This document shows positions 53,401-63,057 of a stretch of DNA of 64,000 bases, piece after piece. The stretch lies in the NCBI GenBank assembly GCA_038501625.1, contig JAZAYU010000013.1, positions 3,038,001-3,102,000 of the forward strand. Direction: 5' to 3'. Made by a program: the position numbers and the translations under genes. Source of the stretch: Corbicula japonica (taxonomy: Eukaryota; Mollusca; Bivalvia; Venerida; Cyrenidae). Under the pieces are notes generated by a model. It worked only from the letters and a program-made list of their open reading frames with translations, was not told the DNA's origin and searched no databases. How positions within the stretch are numbered: the stretch's first letter is position 1; each line of letters begins with the position of its first letter.

Positions 53401-54347
53401 AGTTTTTGTTTACAAATGCAAGCGCAACTTTTTATGGCACTTGGGTACTCTGAACCTTCCTAATACTAGCATAAACTCTGTATCCATTTGCATCCATTTT
53501 AGTTACCTGTTTGTCAAGTTAACAAATTGTAAAAAAATCAGGTTGCACTATCTTAAATGCTAACTGGATGTACCTGTTATTTTTATATGTGTATATTGTT
53601 TTTCATATCATAATTATAATGTTTTGAATCACAGAATGACCCAACCAATGTGTTCAAGATGCCAACACCACTGAAGTTGAAGTTTGAGAAAGGTGTAGGT
53701 TACCAGGATACCAGGATACCACCACCACTGCCCTGTAAAGACCCTCCATTAGATATACACAAGGTACGGTAGGCAGCTGTTATCGTCTGACTTGTAAGAT
53801 ACTGATAAACCCAGGAACACTTGTGTGGATCAGGGATCAGCAGCTGAATGAACTGCAGCTGATTAACCATGGATATGCAGGATGATCTGGATCTGTGTTG
53901 TTTACACTCGTGATAAATGCAGTTTGCAGTATTTAAAAGCTTTTAAAAATATTTTTTTGTTTTAGTCTTAACCCTTCACTCCATATATATGCGTTCTTAT
54001 GAATGTGGGGTCTGTGTAGATGTAGATCAGCTGGCAAATAAATGCCATCTGATCAGGGTTCTGCACTGTCTGCTTGTAGGGCAGAAATAACGCAGTAAAT
54101 CAAAATGTGAACAGTGTAGATAATGAACAGATGGTATGAATGCATTTCAGTTGTTATTCATGTGTTTCAGGATCCAGATCTTGGTCCCGCTCCAGAGGAG
54201 CTTTTGCTACGTCACATGGCCAGGTGGAAGAACATACGGCAGTCCTGGATCAATGCGGCCAGAATTAATGAACTAAAATACAACAATAGTATGGTCATTT
54301 TGAAAGACATGTTTGAAAGAAATTTGCAAGAACAGCCCCAAGAATAA
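47482..54347 (+). CDS. LIN37: LIN37, subunit of the MuvB core / DREAM complex, five exons
   Basis: Nuclear scaffold subunit of MuvB (with LIN9, LIN52, LIN54 and RBAP48), which represses cell-cycle genes in quiescence. Coding exons: 47482-47585, 50749-50924, 52036-52190, 53635-53763, 54171-54347. All introns are GT-AG and all phases agree; the total is 741 nt = 246 aa, the same length I recall for human LIN37. Seen: N-terminal box [15 protein letters not shown] (residues 15-29); an acidic Ser/Asp stretch (35-44); a basic KKRKRK cluster, probably an NLS (75-80); the most conserved block [16 protein letters not shown] followed by [10 protein letters not shown] (96-124), the region called the CRAW box in vertebrates; an acidic tail of exon 3; and the C-terminal block [13 protein letters not shown] followed by [11 protein letters not shown], the other family hallmark. 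An in-frame TGA lies 9 nt before the ATG, so this is the true start of the frame. The exon 2 acceptor could be at 50749 or 50761 (both in frame). Confidence 0.95.
47926..49775. mobile_element. ATGCCCCCGC-bounded element with an eleven-unit tandem array
   Basis: Left end ATGCCCCCGCCATGTAATGG (47932-), right end GCGGGGGCAT (about 49743-49752) inverted. Between them eleven units of about 145-150 bp alternate, at first regularly, between two types (CTTGTCCGCTCTGTAACTTT and CTTGTCCGGGCTGTAACTTC). Each holds GTGTGTCGCGTACAA-like and CCAAGGTCAAGGTCACTGTT sequence. Short open frames across it are artefacts of the repeat. Confidence 0.85.
49783..49988. repeat. GATCAGCTGGCAC-type dispersed palindromic repeat
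   Basis: Contains TGTAGATCCAGATCAGCTGGC, GATCAGGATCTACACTG and GATCTGGATCTACACTG in inverted arrangement, ending near ...TAAAGG. Confidence 0.75.
50925..52035 (+). other. LIN37: LIN37 intron 2
   Basis: 1111-nt intron, GTAAGT to TTTTTTTCAG. It carries one full copy of the GATCAGCTGGCAC-type dispersed repeat at 51218-51422. A short open frame running from exon 2 past the donor to about 51016 is intronic read-through. Confidence 0.85.
51218..51422. repeat. GATCAGCTGGCAC-type dispersed palindromic repeat
   Basis: Same family, in LIN37 intron 2: AACCCTTTATGGAATATGG start, then GTAGATCCAGATCAGCTGG and GATAAGGATCTACACTG. Confidence 0.75.
52205..52356. repeat. Foldback repeat in LIN37 intron 3
   Basis: Inverted halves GGGCCCATGATT...GAGACCAGTCT and GAGACTGGTCTCCTGTCTC...TTTTGGACCCA; a diverged copy of the 55770-55911 family, starting 14 nt after the exon 3 donor. 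Confidence 0.7.
52514..53346. repeat. 53-bp minisatellite in LIN37 intron 3, about 16 copies
   Basis: Unit CAGGCACAGATGTGCAGGAT followed by GATCTGGGTCTAAACTGATT and GCTTTCAGACTGC. The first copy is shortened, the rest are nearly the same length, with G/T and GG/TT variants (GGGTC versus GGTTC; CAGGAT versus CATTAT). Confidence 0.95.
53968..54136. repeat. GATCAGCTGGCAC-type dispersed palindromic repeat
   Basis: In LIN37 intron 4, directly before exon 5: AACCCTTCACTCCATATAT, GTAGATCAGCTGGCAAAT, GATCAGGGTTCTGCACTG, GAACAGTGTAGATAATGAAC. Confidence 0.75.
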
Positions 54348-54822
54348 GAGCTGCAGCTGGCATAGATGGATCTGGAAGGAGTGGTTACAAGGGGCACACA
54401 CACACTGAAAATTGATGATTGTACATACATAAAAGAAAAACAACTTTCGAAGGAAAGAAAAACAAAGTTTCAGTCATCTACAAGACAAAAAAATATTTCA
54501 AACAGTTGCTGGTTTGCACTTTCTTCATTTTGGGAAAGCATGTCCCTTTGCCCTTTTTTTGACCATCTTGCTTCTGTCCCTTCTAAATGAAGTCCTCGTA
54601 ATTTACTGTTGAACATAAAAGATTTTAGCAACATCATTGGAAAATGGAACTTAAAGCAGTTTATGTCAGTTGTGGAAAAAACTTGGTAAAAGTAAGCAGT
54701 CAGCATGACACACCATAAAATACAGGGCTTCCAAACTTTGGAGTGTAAGACCCTGATCAAACTGCACTTAACTGTCCAAAAGGATTTATGCAGTTTTCTA
54801 GATGCATTAAGAATACTTCACT

Positions 54823-55090
54823 GACTGAATTGCCTAATCAGACTGCATGGAAGTGCAGGAGGATTATGGTCTAAAGCAGTTTTATTTCCAAAACCTGTTT
54901 TATCATGGTGCATTAGAAATATTAAGTCTGATCAGGATCTGCACTGGTCACATTTTGGTCATAAATAACCTAATTAATCAAAAAGCGAACAGTTTAGATC
55001 CTGATCAGACAGCACAGATGTGCCATCTGATCTGGATCTAAACTGTTTGCCCTAGCAATAAAGGTGTATCTATACAGGAAAGGGTTAAAT
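54823..55090. repeat. GATCAGCTGGCAC-type dispersed repeat downstream of LIN37
   Basis: Contains GATCAGGATCTGCACTGG, AGATCCTGATCAGACAGCAC and GATCTGGATCTAAACTG, ending GGAAAGGGTTAAA. It may form part of the 3' UTR. Confidence 0.7.
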
Positions 55091-55193
55091 GTTCTTAAAG
55101 ATCAAGAGTCATACCAGTATATATAAATAACATAACTTATGGTAAGCTTAAAGTCTTTCCCTTTCCCTTACCTGCATACAAAATGGTTTATTA

Positions 55194-55322
55194 AATAAAC
55201 TAGCCCATGGAATCAAGTGCAAATGGCTTATTAGAGATATAGGTTATTGTGAAGAGTTATGTTAGATATGATAAGCAGAAACACAATTTGAAATGCTGTT
55301 AATAAGTGTATTATAGAATAAA
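55194..55322 (+). terminator. LIN37: Candidate LIN37 polyadenylation signals
   Basis: AATAAA occurs at 55057-55062 (inside a dispersed repeat), 55194-55199 and 55317-55322, 0.7 to 1 kb after the LIN37 stop. No AATAAA is seen closer to the stop. Which one is used cannot be decided from sequence alone. Confidence 0.3.
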
Positions 55323-56188
55323 GCTAATAATCATTAAAGATAATTTCATTCATATACAATCAACTAATTCATATACAATCAACTAAGAAGAAAGCTTTAG
55401 TGTTTTTTATTTTTTTAAGTTGAAATATTGGCAGCAGAATTTATCACTTTAGGGCAAACGTATATATGTAATGTTATTATTTCATGTCCTTATAAATGAG
55501 CAGTTTTGAGCAATTTTAGGCGCTTGTTCATAGACAGATGTGCAATGCAAGTTTCTTCTTCCTCAAAGTTATGGTGTGTTAAACAGCATCACTTTGAATT
55601 TAAAAAGCAACATAGTTCACAAATGAATTGAATGAGCAAATGCCTCTTAGAAACATTAGTACAACTTTTGATATAAAAATGATTGTACGTATATAATCAT
55701 ATGTAAGATGTTAAATAATTCATATATTATTAAGTTTGGTCTTAGTGTCTTGGAAAAAAAGATTCTGGTCCCAAGGTTATAAAACTGAGCATGGAAACCA
55801 GTTTCAAATCTCAAGCATCTGATTGGCTTAAATGGCGACTGGTCACCATTTCAGCCAATCAGATGCTTAAGATTTGAGACTGGTTTCCAATCTCAGCTTT
55901 ATAACCTTCAACCCTGGAAATGTTGTTTTCTTGAGAAACAACAAATTAATCGGGATTTTCTTTAACTTTTCAAAAGACATTTCATTTTGAGAGTTGTTGA
56001 CTTCAGCTGTCAGTAACCTCTGCTTCTTTATAAGTAGTGTTGTAATATTTCAGTCCAGTGTGGCAACCCACTTTCAAAGCTTTATGCCCATAAACTTGTT
56101 TATTGTATTGTATGTATGCAAACGCAACATTGCTAGTATAGCATACTTGTTGTAAACATAAAATATAATAAATTAACTTGAAACCGTA
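55323..56188. other. Intergenic spacer between LIN37 and the convergent Kazal gene
   Basis: AT-rich, no gene seen; holds the hairpin repeat at 55770-55911. Confidence 0.6.
55770..55911. repeat. Foldback repeat, best-preserved family member
   Basis: A 142-bp near-perfect hairpin: CCCAAGGTTATAAAACTGAG... and its complement, with arms of about 66 bp containing CAAATCTCAAGCATCTGATT and a 10-bp centre. Other members: 3299-3425, 23029-23090, 47613-47692, 52205-52356, 61372-61448, 61507-61625. Confidence 0.9.
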
Positions 56189-56194
56189 TTTATT
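56189..56194 (-). terminator. Polyadenylation signal of the minus-strand Kazal gene
   Basis: AATAAA on the minus strand about 50 nt after the TAA at 56243-56245. Position and motif fit a short 3' UTR. Confidence 0.5.
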
Positions 56195-56242
56195 AAAACA
56201 GCGAACTGAACAATAAATAAAGATTGTAGGTTCAGTGAGAGT

Positions 56243-59200
56243 TTAAGCTGTGCAGTCCACTACATGGAGATTTCGGTGGGTGCATTTCTGTTTCTCATAT
56301 TCACAGCTGAAATAGAAAATGGGATTTCATTATTCAATCAAAAATTATAGCAGCAATTGTTTACCTCTTTCAGTATATAATATTATATTAGCATCAGAAT
56401 GGCATCAAAATTTTTGTCCGAAAGGTGTTTTTTTAATGTTGGAAGCCAAAAATAAAAATAAATATGTACGCACGTTTTTGCGATGACATCATCAAAACAA
56501 ATAAGAAAGTTGAGAATTGAGAATTACTGCAGTATGAGATTTTTGTGTCGCCTGCAATAGCAGGTAGACACATAGGGATCCTATTGTCCGGCTACGTCGG
56601 CGGCGGCAGCGCCGTCGTCCGGTAGTCCCCCAACTTTAATCTGAAACTTAATGTTGCCTATAACTTTGAAAGTACTTGTCCTATTAACTTAATACTTGGA
56701 ATATATCATCAGCATGAACATTGCCATCTGTGATGACAAGAATGATAACTCCTTTTTCAGTATTTTTTGAGTTATGCCCCTTTCAAATAACTTTATTATG
56801 GAACTTTAATATGAAACTTAATGTTGCCTATAACTTTGAAAGTACTTGTCCTATTAACTTAATACTTGGAATATATCATCTGCATGAACAAAGCCATCAG
56901 TGACAGCAAGAATGATAACTCCTGTTAGACTATTTTTGGAGTTATGTAGCTTTCAAATGACTTTAATGTTGCCTATAACATCGAAAGTACTTCATGTTTA
57001 CCAGTATGTCATCTGCATAATTTAACAAAGCCATCTGTGGCCCTGCGTATGGTAACTCCTCATTAACATTTTTTAGTTATGCCCCTTTCAATTAACTTTA
57101 ACCTGAAACTTAATTGCTTATAACTTGGAAAGTATTTGTTCTTTTGATGTAATACTTTATATGGCATCTTTTTCAATGAAGTTGTAACCTTTTTTGAGTT
57201 GTGCACCTTTGAATGATTTTAACCTGAAACTTAATCTTGCTTATAACAGGAATATACAATAAAGATAATAACTGATCATTTAATATTATTAATTTTGTAG
57301 TATTGCAATGCAACTTGAATTACATCTCTTTATCATGTATGATAAAACATAGGCCCACATTTCAACTTTTCCCAAGCAGGCGACACATGTGTCGGCGGAA
57401 CACCAAATTCTAGTTTTATATATACATTGAAATTTATATATTAATAAATTGTATTTATTTACTAATATGCACTGCGTTATATACCAGATTGGCATGTTAG
57501 ATGGCGCGTTTTCGTGAACTAGAGAATACATTAAGGAATTTGACACTATATTCTAAAATGTTCCACAATTGTACACTGGTAATACTTACTAATTTTCATA
57601 TGCACGTCCGTCAGATGCGCATACTTTCTCACCGCCGACCGGGCAGTCCATATGACTTAAATTGGTACACATGAAGTCAAAGACGACGTCAGATCCGGCA
57701 ATATTGCTTGGGGCAGGAGTGGTGCCGTCGGCTGAGGTACAGGGGCCAGTGTGCTTCAGATCAATACTCTGGTCGGCACAGTGGGCTTTGCTGAACTCGC
57801 ATCTAAAATTATCGTTAACAAACGTCAAGCTGTTTATTTTTACCATATTAAAAATTGAACAAAATAATTTTAACGGTGAGCTTTCATCAGTAAAATAGTT
57901 TTTGTTGGTTAAATGTCTATTCATTACTGTACTTTCAACATAAATCTTATGTAAGATAGTAAATGTTGGTTAAATAACCATCAATAATCATCTCAGAAAT
58001 AGTTAATTGCTGAGAGATTGAATATATAATATAAAATAAATAATTAATATATGGATATGTTTTGGGTTTTTTTAGCTCACCAGAGCCAAAGGCACTAAGT
58101 GAGCTATTGTGATCAGAGGGGACCAGATGTCCGGCATCCTTCAACATTTTGTTTGTTAACGTGATAGAGGCCACAATTTTTAACCAATTGTCATCAAACT
58201 TGGTCAGAATGCTTCTCTTGGTGGTGTGTCGATCCCTTTCGAAACTGGGTCATCTTGGGTCAAAAACTAGGTCACTAGGTAAGAATTAAAACAAAAATTG
58301 TGTTAACGCCATAGAGGTCACATTTTTTATCCGACTGTCATCAAATTTTGTATGAATATTGATGATCTCTACTCAAATTATTAAAATCATGTTCTTGAAT
58401 TGCCCAGGGGCCAGGCCCTGGGGATTTTAATTTCTTTTTTCTTTTAAATACTGTTTTTAACTTTTAATTTTCTACAGTATTCAACCAGACTTTGACACAA
58501 ACTTTATACCATCTTAAAATTCAATCGTTCCTGAACAATTCATTCACTGGTGATAAAATTTGAAACAAAAAATTCCAAGATTTCTACCTGTCTTCAGCTA
58601 TATTTAGATGCATATTATTGGTGTTCATGTCACTCAGAGTTCATAGAGTTCACTGTTTACATCACATTGAGAAAACCACAGGTGCATTTTGTCATCTTTT
58701 GCAGTAAAGCTTTTTAGAATTATATAGGGTAAATTTTCTACAAAATGGACCAAATAAACATTCTTACTTTTTAGCACTTTGAAAATCAGGCTTTTCGCAA
58801 ATATTGTTCACTGTTTGTTTAAAAGTAAAATAAAAACAAATTTGTAGCAGATTCTCAAAATATTCAGACTATATTACAGAGCAGTCTCATCTGTATACAG
58901 TGTATGTACATAAACTGGCAAGTTAATCATAGGTCTCAGAACTCAAGTGTTTGATTGAGTTTTTTTCTGAGACTAGTCTCATTTTAGGCAGTCAAAGGCT
59001 TGTGAATTGAGTATGGCCTCAGTTATATTGTCTTTGGTCGTGATCTTGACTAAATCAGTCTTTAACCCTGTCCATCATATATACACATTTTTATGCAATG
59101 CGAACAGTGTAGATCTAGATCAGCTGGCACATTTGTGCCGTCTGATCAGGATTTGCATTTGTCAGATACAACCTAACGAATAAAAAAGCAAACAGTGTAG

Positions 59201-61719
59201 ATCCTGTTCAGACGATACAGATGTGCCTGCTGATCTGGATCTACAATGTGGTGAGCGATAGGGCCATTTGGCCCTCTTGTTTTCAGATATTTTGTATAAA
59301 GATCAAAAATGTTGTTAAAAGCGATTTGAACAGTTACCCAGAAATCCTTTTGTCTATTACAAATGCTTCTATTTTCTTTAAATATGTGACTTGAATAGAA
59401 CATGTTATCAACATCTTTACTATGCATTGTTATCTTGCAAGTGTAGCTCATCATTTACTGTATATATTTCAAAGTTTTCACAAGCTTTTAAGCTATTGAA
59501 GATCGGTCTGATGTTGTTTTTTTCTAAGAAAAGGCACAGACAGTGTTAAAGTTTTAGAATGAATTCATATCTCAAATTTTACTTAAGATATTCAAATGAA
59601 ATTTAATTTTTACATTCCTTAAATCAGAATAAATTAATAGGCTTAGTTCATGACTGAGTTTATTTTTGTCAAGTTACGGTTCTTTTTTCACTATGATATT
59701 CTAATTAAAGGTCTATAGCTCGATGTATAATACATGTGCTGAATCAACATAAATTATGTCTCAAAGGAGTTGTTATTTCACTGGAATCAATGTAGTCACT
59801 TGGTGACTGGGAACTTTGAAACAACTGCATTGATCCAGTGACCTACTTCTTTATTATTAGATTTTGTCATATTTTTATATTGTACATTATCTGTATGTGG
59901 TATTTATAAATCTTCATCGAAATATTTTCTGTTGGTGACTCAGTATTATACTTCAAAGTACTTGACCCCGTGACCTACTTTTTCTTTCTGTGATTTCATT
60001 GATTTAAAAATATCATATCCTTAAAATGACATTTCTCTGAGTTTGACTAAAGTTCAGCGTGCTATCCTCTGATCAATTTTGTTCAAACACAAGCTGTTAA
60101 ACATTTATCTTAGCCTACTTGTTTCTGTATGTGACAATATTGGTTCCACAGGTTAAGTCATCAGAAAAACGGCTGCAATCTACAGTTGGTGCCATAATCC
60201 AGTCACATCTGTAGAATGTTGCACCATTCGCACCTAGTTTGTTCGAAATTCAAAACAAAAATGTTCTTATATATAAAATGTTAAAGGCGAGTCGCACTAC
60301 AGTTAGTTTAGCTGTAATTAATCAATCTTAAGGAATAAGCATCGTACAGAAGGCAGCAACAAAACAGTGCCATAGCAAGCAACTATTTTGTAAACTGATG
60401 ACATAATTATGTTCGTGTCCCCCTACTTGTTTTGGTACGTGACGAGATTGGTCCCACAGGTAACGTCATCAGTAAAGCGGCTGCAGTCTACAGTTGGTGC
60501 AGTGATCCAGTTACATCTGTAGAACGTGGCTCCCTGCGCACCTAACGTATAGCAACATCAACAATATGTATGAAAGACAAGCAAGCAAAGCAAGCAGGCA
60601 AACTAACGTACAGATAAGCACAATTCTACTTGCAATTTTATTTTTGGAATGAATATCCAAATAAATTTATGTTTCAGTCAAATTATTTGCTAATTAAGCA
60701 GTTAGCATACATACTCTCAAAACATATGTTGTTTTGGCATGACACCTAAAAGCTTTAAAGGCAATACTTATGTCCATTACACGTGAAAAAATAGTGATTA
60801 TTCAATTATTGAGTACTTATTGGAAACAAAAGGCTAAAGAAATATCAAGCCTTAATAAAACAAGTTTGGCCACGTATCTAAGGCATTTCAAGTTTCTGGT
60901 ATTCGGGTAGGCCTACTTTTCAAACGTGTTTTAGGGAGCAATCAATGTTTCGGACAAAATGTTTCTTTTTACACAACGCAATAGGTACCAATCGTATTCG
61001 GCATTAATACCGTTTTGTATGCCAGCACATTGGCTCTCACAGAATATATCGGATTCTAAATACGTTGGACTGCAAATAATATGTCCTTGTTATATATGCC
61101 CTTGATGTATATTAACTGCTCGGTATATTTCCCTTATTGGTTCTGAAAAAAAAAACAACGTGTACAATATATAAAACACGTTCTATGTCTGCTCCCTAAG
61201 CATCAATGTTTCACAAACACGACATTCATTTTCATTGTCAGCTTTCACTAAAAATAAAAACTCCTTTTTTCATTTGTGTTGATCATACATTGTATACAAT
61301 ATAATACAAAGAATAAAACGACTACATCGGAAATTGGTATGAACAGTATGAACACGGGACTTGTGCCCAAGTTTATAAAACTGAGCATAGAAACCAGTCT
61401 CAAATCTCAAGCATTTGATTGGCTGAAATCAGCTTTATAACCTTGGGACCAGACGTGAGTGTTCATCCCTCCAATGCTTCATTCCGAGTTCTCAATGAAA
61501 ACTGTGCCCATGATAATAAAACTAAGATTGAAGACCAGTCTCAAATCTCCTGTCGCCATTTTAGCGTATCAGATGCTTGAGATTGGAGACAGGTCTCCAG
61601 ATTTAGTTTCATGATGATGGGCACTGTACTCGTCAACTATTTAATGTATCAATCAAAACTCTGTAAACAGACTTACCGTAAACGGCAATCGAAATAAAAA
61701 ATAACAAGGATGATTTCAT
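56243..61719 (-). CDS. Secreted two-domain Kazal-type serine protease inhibitor with a duplicated exon
   Basis: Predicted extracellular protease inhibitor. Exon 1 61719-61677 (ATG and signal peptide), exon 2 in two alternative copies (60541-60427 or 60233-60119), exon 3 57802-57590, exon 4 56306-56243 (TAA). Phases agree (1, 2, 2) and either version gives 435 nt = 144 aa. Seen: a hydrophobic signal peptide, residues 1 to about 18; Kazal domain 1 with cysteines at 24, 34, 43, 54, 61, 74, including the C-x6-Y-x3-C signature; a Ser/Thr/Pro/Ala linker; Kazal domain 2 with cysteines at 98, 106, 114, 125, 132, 142 and CASDGRAYENYC. By the Kazal convention (P1 is second after Cys2), P1 is Arg36 in domain 1, suggesting trypsin-like targets, and Val108 in domain 2, suggesting elastase-like targets. 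Domain 1 has one extra residue between Cys2 and Cys3, so its P1 is less certain. Divergent from the paralogue starting at 63058. Confidence 0.9.
56307..57589 (-). other. Kazal gene intron between exon 3 and exon 4
   Basis: Begins GTAAGTATT and ends TATTTCAG. It is mostly occupied by the GTGTCGCCTGC-bounded element at 56543-57387. No additional exon seen. Confidence 0.8.
56543..57387. mobile_element. GTGTCGCCTGC-bounded element in a Kazal intron
   Basis: Starts GTGTCGCCTGCAATAGC and ends GCAGGCGACAC (inverted). After a GGCGGCGGCAGCGCC-rich segment come about four tandem units with TTGGAATATATCATC and GTTATGCCCCTTTCAA. Most complete copy in the window. Confidence 0.85.
57803..60118 (-). other. 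Kazal gene intron between exon 2a and exon 3
   Basis: It holds a GCTCACC-bounded dispersed element (58073-59281) with a GATCAGCTGGCAC-type repeat nested near one end. The remainder (59282-60118) shows no further Kazal exon copies that I could find. If copy b is spliced directly to exon 3, copy a becomes part of this intron. Confidence 0.75.
58073..59281. mobile_element. GCTCACC-bounded dispersed element in a Kazal intron
   Basis: Starts TAGCTCACCAGAGCCAAAGG and ends GAGCGATAGGGCCATTTGGC, CCTCTTG. Contains GTCATCAAACTTGGTCAGAA and GGTCAAAAACTAGGTCACTA. A GATCAGCTGGCAC-type repeat (59062-59250) lies inside its right end. Confidence 0.75.
60119..60233 (-). other. Kazal exon 2, copy a (distal to the signal exon)
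   Basis: 115-nt tandem duplicate of copy b, with acceptor ACTAG and donor GTAGGC. It encodes FYRCDWIMAPTVDCSRF and so on, ending VTYRN. All cysteines and the P1 Arg are kept, both splice sites are intact and there is no stop. This looks like a functional exon under constraint, not a decaying copy. Confidence 0.85.
60427..60541 (-). other. Kazal exon 2, copy b (proximal to the signal exon)
   Basis: 115-nt exon between acceptor TTAG and donor GTAGGG. It encodes the first half of Kazal domain 1 (FYRCNWITAPTVDCSRF and so on, ending VTYQN). It enters in phase 1 and leaves in phase 2, identical to copy a. Compared with copy a it differs at about eight residues, among them N/D after Cys1, T/M in the loop, T/S two residues after P1, V/L and L/I near Cys3, and Q/R before the splice. 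Confidence 0.85.
61372..61625. repeat. Two foldback repeats in the first Kazal intron
   Basis: 61372-61448 lacks most of its right arm; 61507-61625 has both arms (TGCCCATGATAATAAAACTA and its complement). They lie 50-300 nt inside the intron after the signal-peptide exon. Confidence 0.8.
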
Positions 61720-61778
61720 CTTGTCGGCGACGTTATAAACAATCAACAATCCAGCTAATACGTTATCTGATGGAAGTC

Positions 61779-61784
61779 TTTATA
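61779..61784 (-). promoter_or_regulatory. TATA box of the minus-strand Kazal gene
   Basis: TATAAA in the context GTCTATAAAGAC lies 60 nt upstream of the ATG. A start site about 30 nt downstream (near 61750) would give a leader of about 30 nt. Confidence 0.5.
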
Positions 61785-61965
61785 GACCTTTTGTTCTAAG
61801 GGAGTTCACGTTTTTCGACACTTTGGTCTTTATAATATAGAAGATTAGATAAACAAGGACATTTTGGGGGTCACGTGAATCAATATTCTTCCAAACTGCA
61901 CTACAAATAAAAAAGAAAATATATGATTCTCAATAATTAAATCCCATAGAATGTTTTTATTGTAC

Positions 61966-62355
61966 TTCTTTTTCTTTAAATGCTGAGTTCAGTTTTGTAC
62001 ACTAAAGAACATTTTTTGTACTCATTTAGCTATGAATGCTAAGCTTCTTGTTGGTAGCATTGTTTCTAAAAAAGCAGAATATCTTTGAATGCTGAACTGC
62101 CGATTTGTACTTGCCTTTGTTTAAATGCAAAACGTCTGTTGTAATAGTTTTTCGTTTAATGTAGAACGTATTTTTGTGCGCGTTTCTTTGAATGCAGAGT
62201 TTCTCATTTTTCTTTAAATGCAAAACTTCGGCTCTACTTGTTTCTTTGCTAAATGCTCTGGCTTCTATTGAAATTGTTTCATTGAACATAGAGCTTCTTT
62301 ATTGTACACGTTTCGATTGAATACAGAACTAGCGTTCCTGTTTTCTTTGAATGAG
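61966..62355. repeat. Degenerate tandem repeat between the divergent Kazal genes
   Basis: About eight to nine units of 35-48 bp with the core TTTCTTTGAATGCAGAACTT and TTGTAC. It lies upstream of both start codons. An 87-codon minus frame through it is a repeat artefact. Confidence 0.7.
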
Positions 62356-63057
62356 TGCAGTGAAATCGTGTTCAACGGAATGCAGTAAATCATAATTATA
62401 TGATAATAAAATACTAGCCGATGAATTTTAAACTTTGTAGAACGCTAAACACGAAGATATGTACAAGATATTTGCCGCCTCGGTTTACTGAGTGAGCATA
62501 TAATCCAAGCAATATATTCTTAGCCATGGCACCGATGAATTAAAACAAAAAGATTGAACAGGGTGGACAGTGCTTTACTATGGTGGGTTAGCACTTACAT
62601 TTCACTTCATTCTTTATTTTTTGTCCCTGTTTACTGTTACAGGAGGATTGACCATTAAACGATTCGCGACACTTTCCCATGACGGTGCCGCGTGACAACA
62701 CTGACTTACTGTTTTAAACGTAAATGTTTTGTTTGTTTTTAACTATTAACTTTTCTGTTTGGTACATACTAAGAGTATTGTATACAATATTATATATACA
62801 AATCTTGCATTAGTTGGAAACGGACTTAAACTGGATGAAATCGCACTTCTGGTAACTAAGGAAATAATATATATAATTTCTATTACATTTCTCTATGATA
62901 TGTCGTGATGGTCATAAGTTACAATTTTCTGTTACAAAACGAAATACGTGAAATACGTCAACAAATGTTTCACAAGTTCAACTTATCTCCTTATCTACTA
63001 CATTCCTAATTTAGTCTTAACAGAACAAGACGTCATCCTATACATATCGGTCCCGAG
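62356..63057. other. Upstream region of the plus-strand Kazal paralogue
   Basis: No gene. A CRE-like GACGTCAT occurs at 63029-63036, about 25 nt before the ATG; significance unknown. Confidence 0.35.

Noticed and set aside
57803..57924. N-terminal extension of the Kazal exon 3 frame
   Set aside because: It reads through a TTTTAG acceptor into intron; the phase-matched upstream exons supply the true N-terminus.
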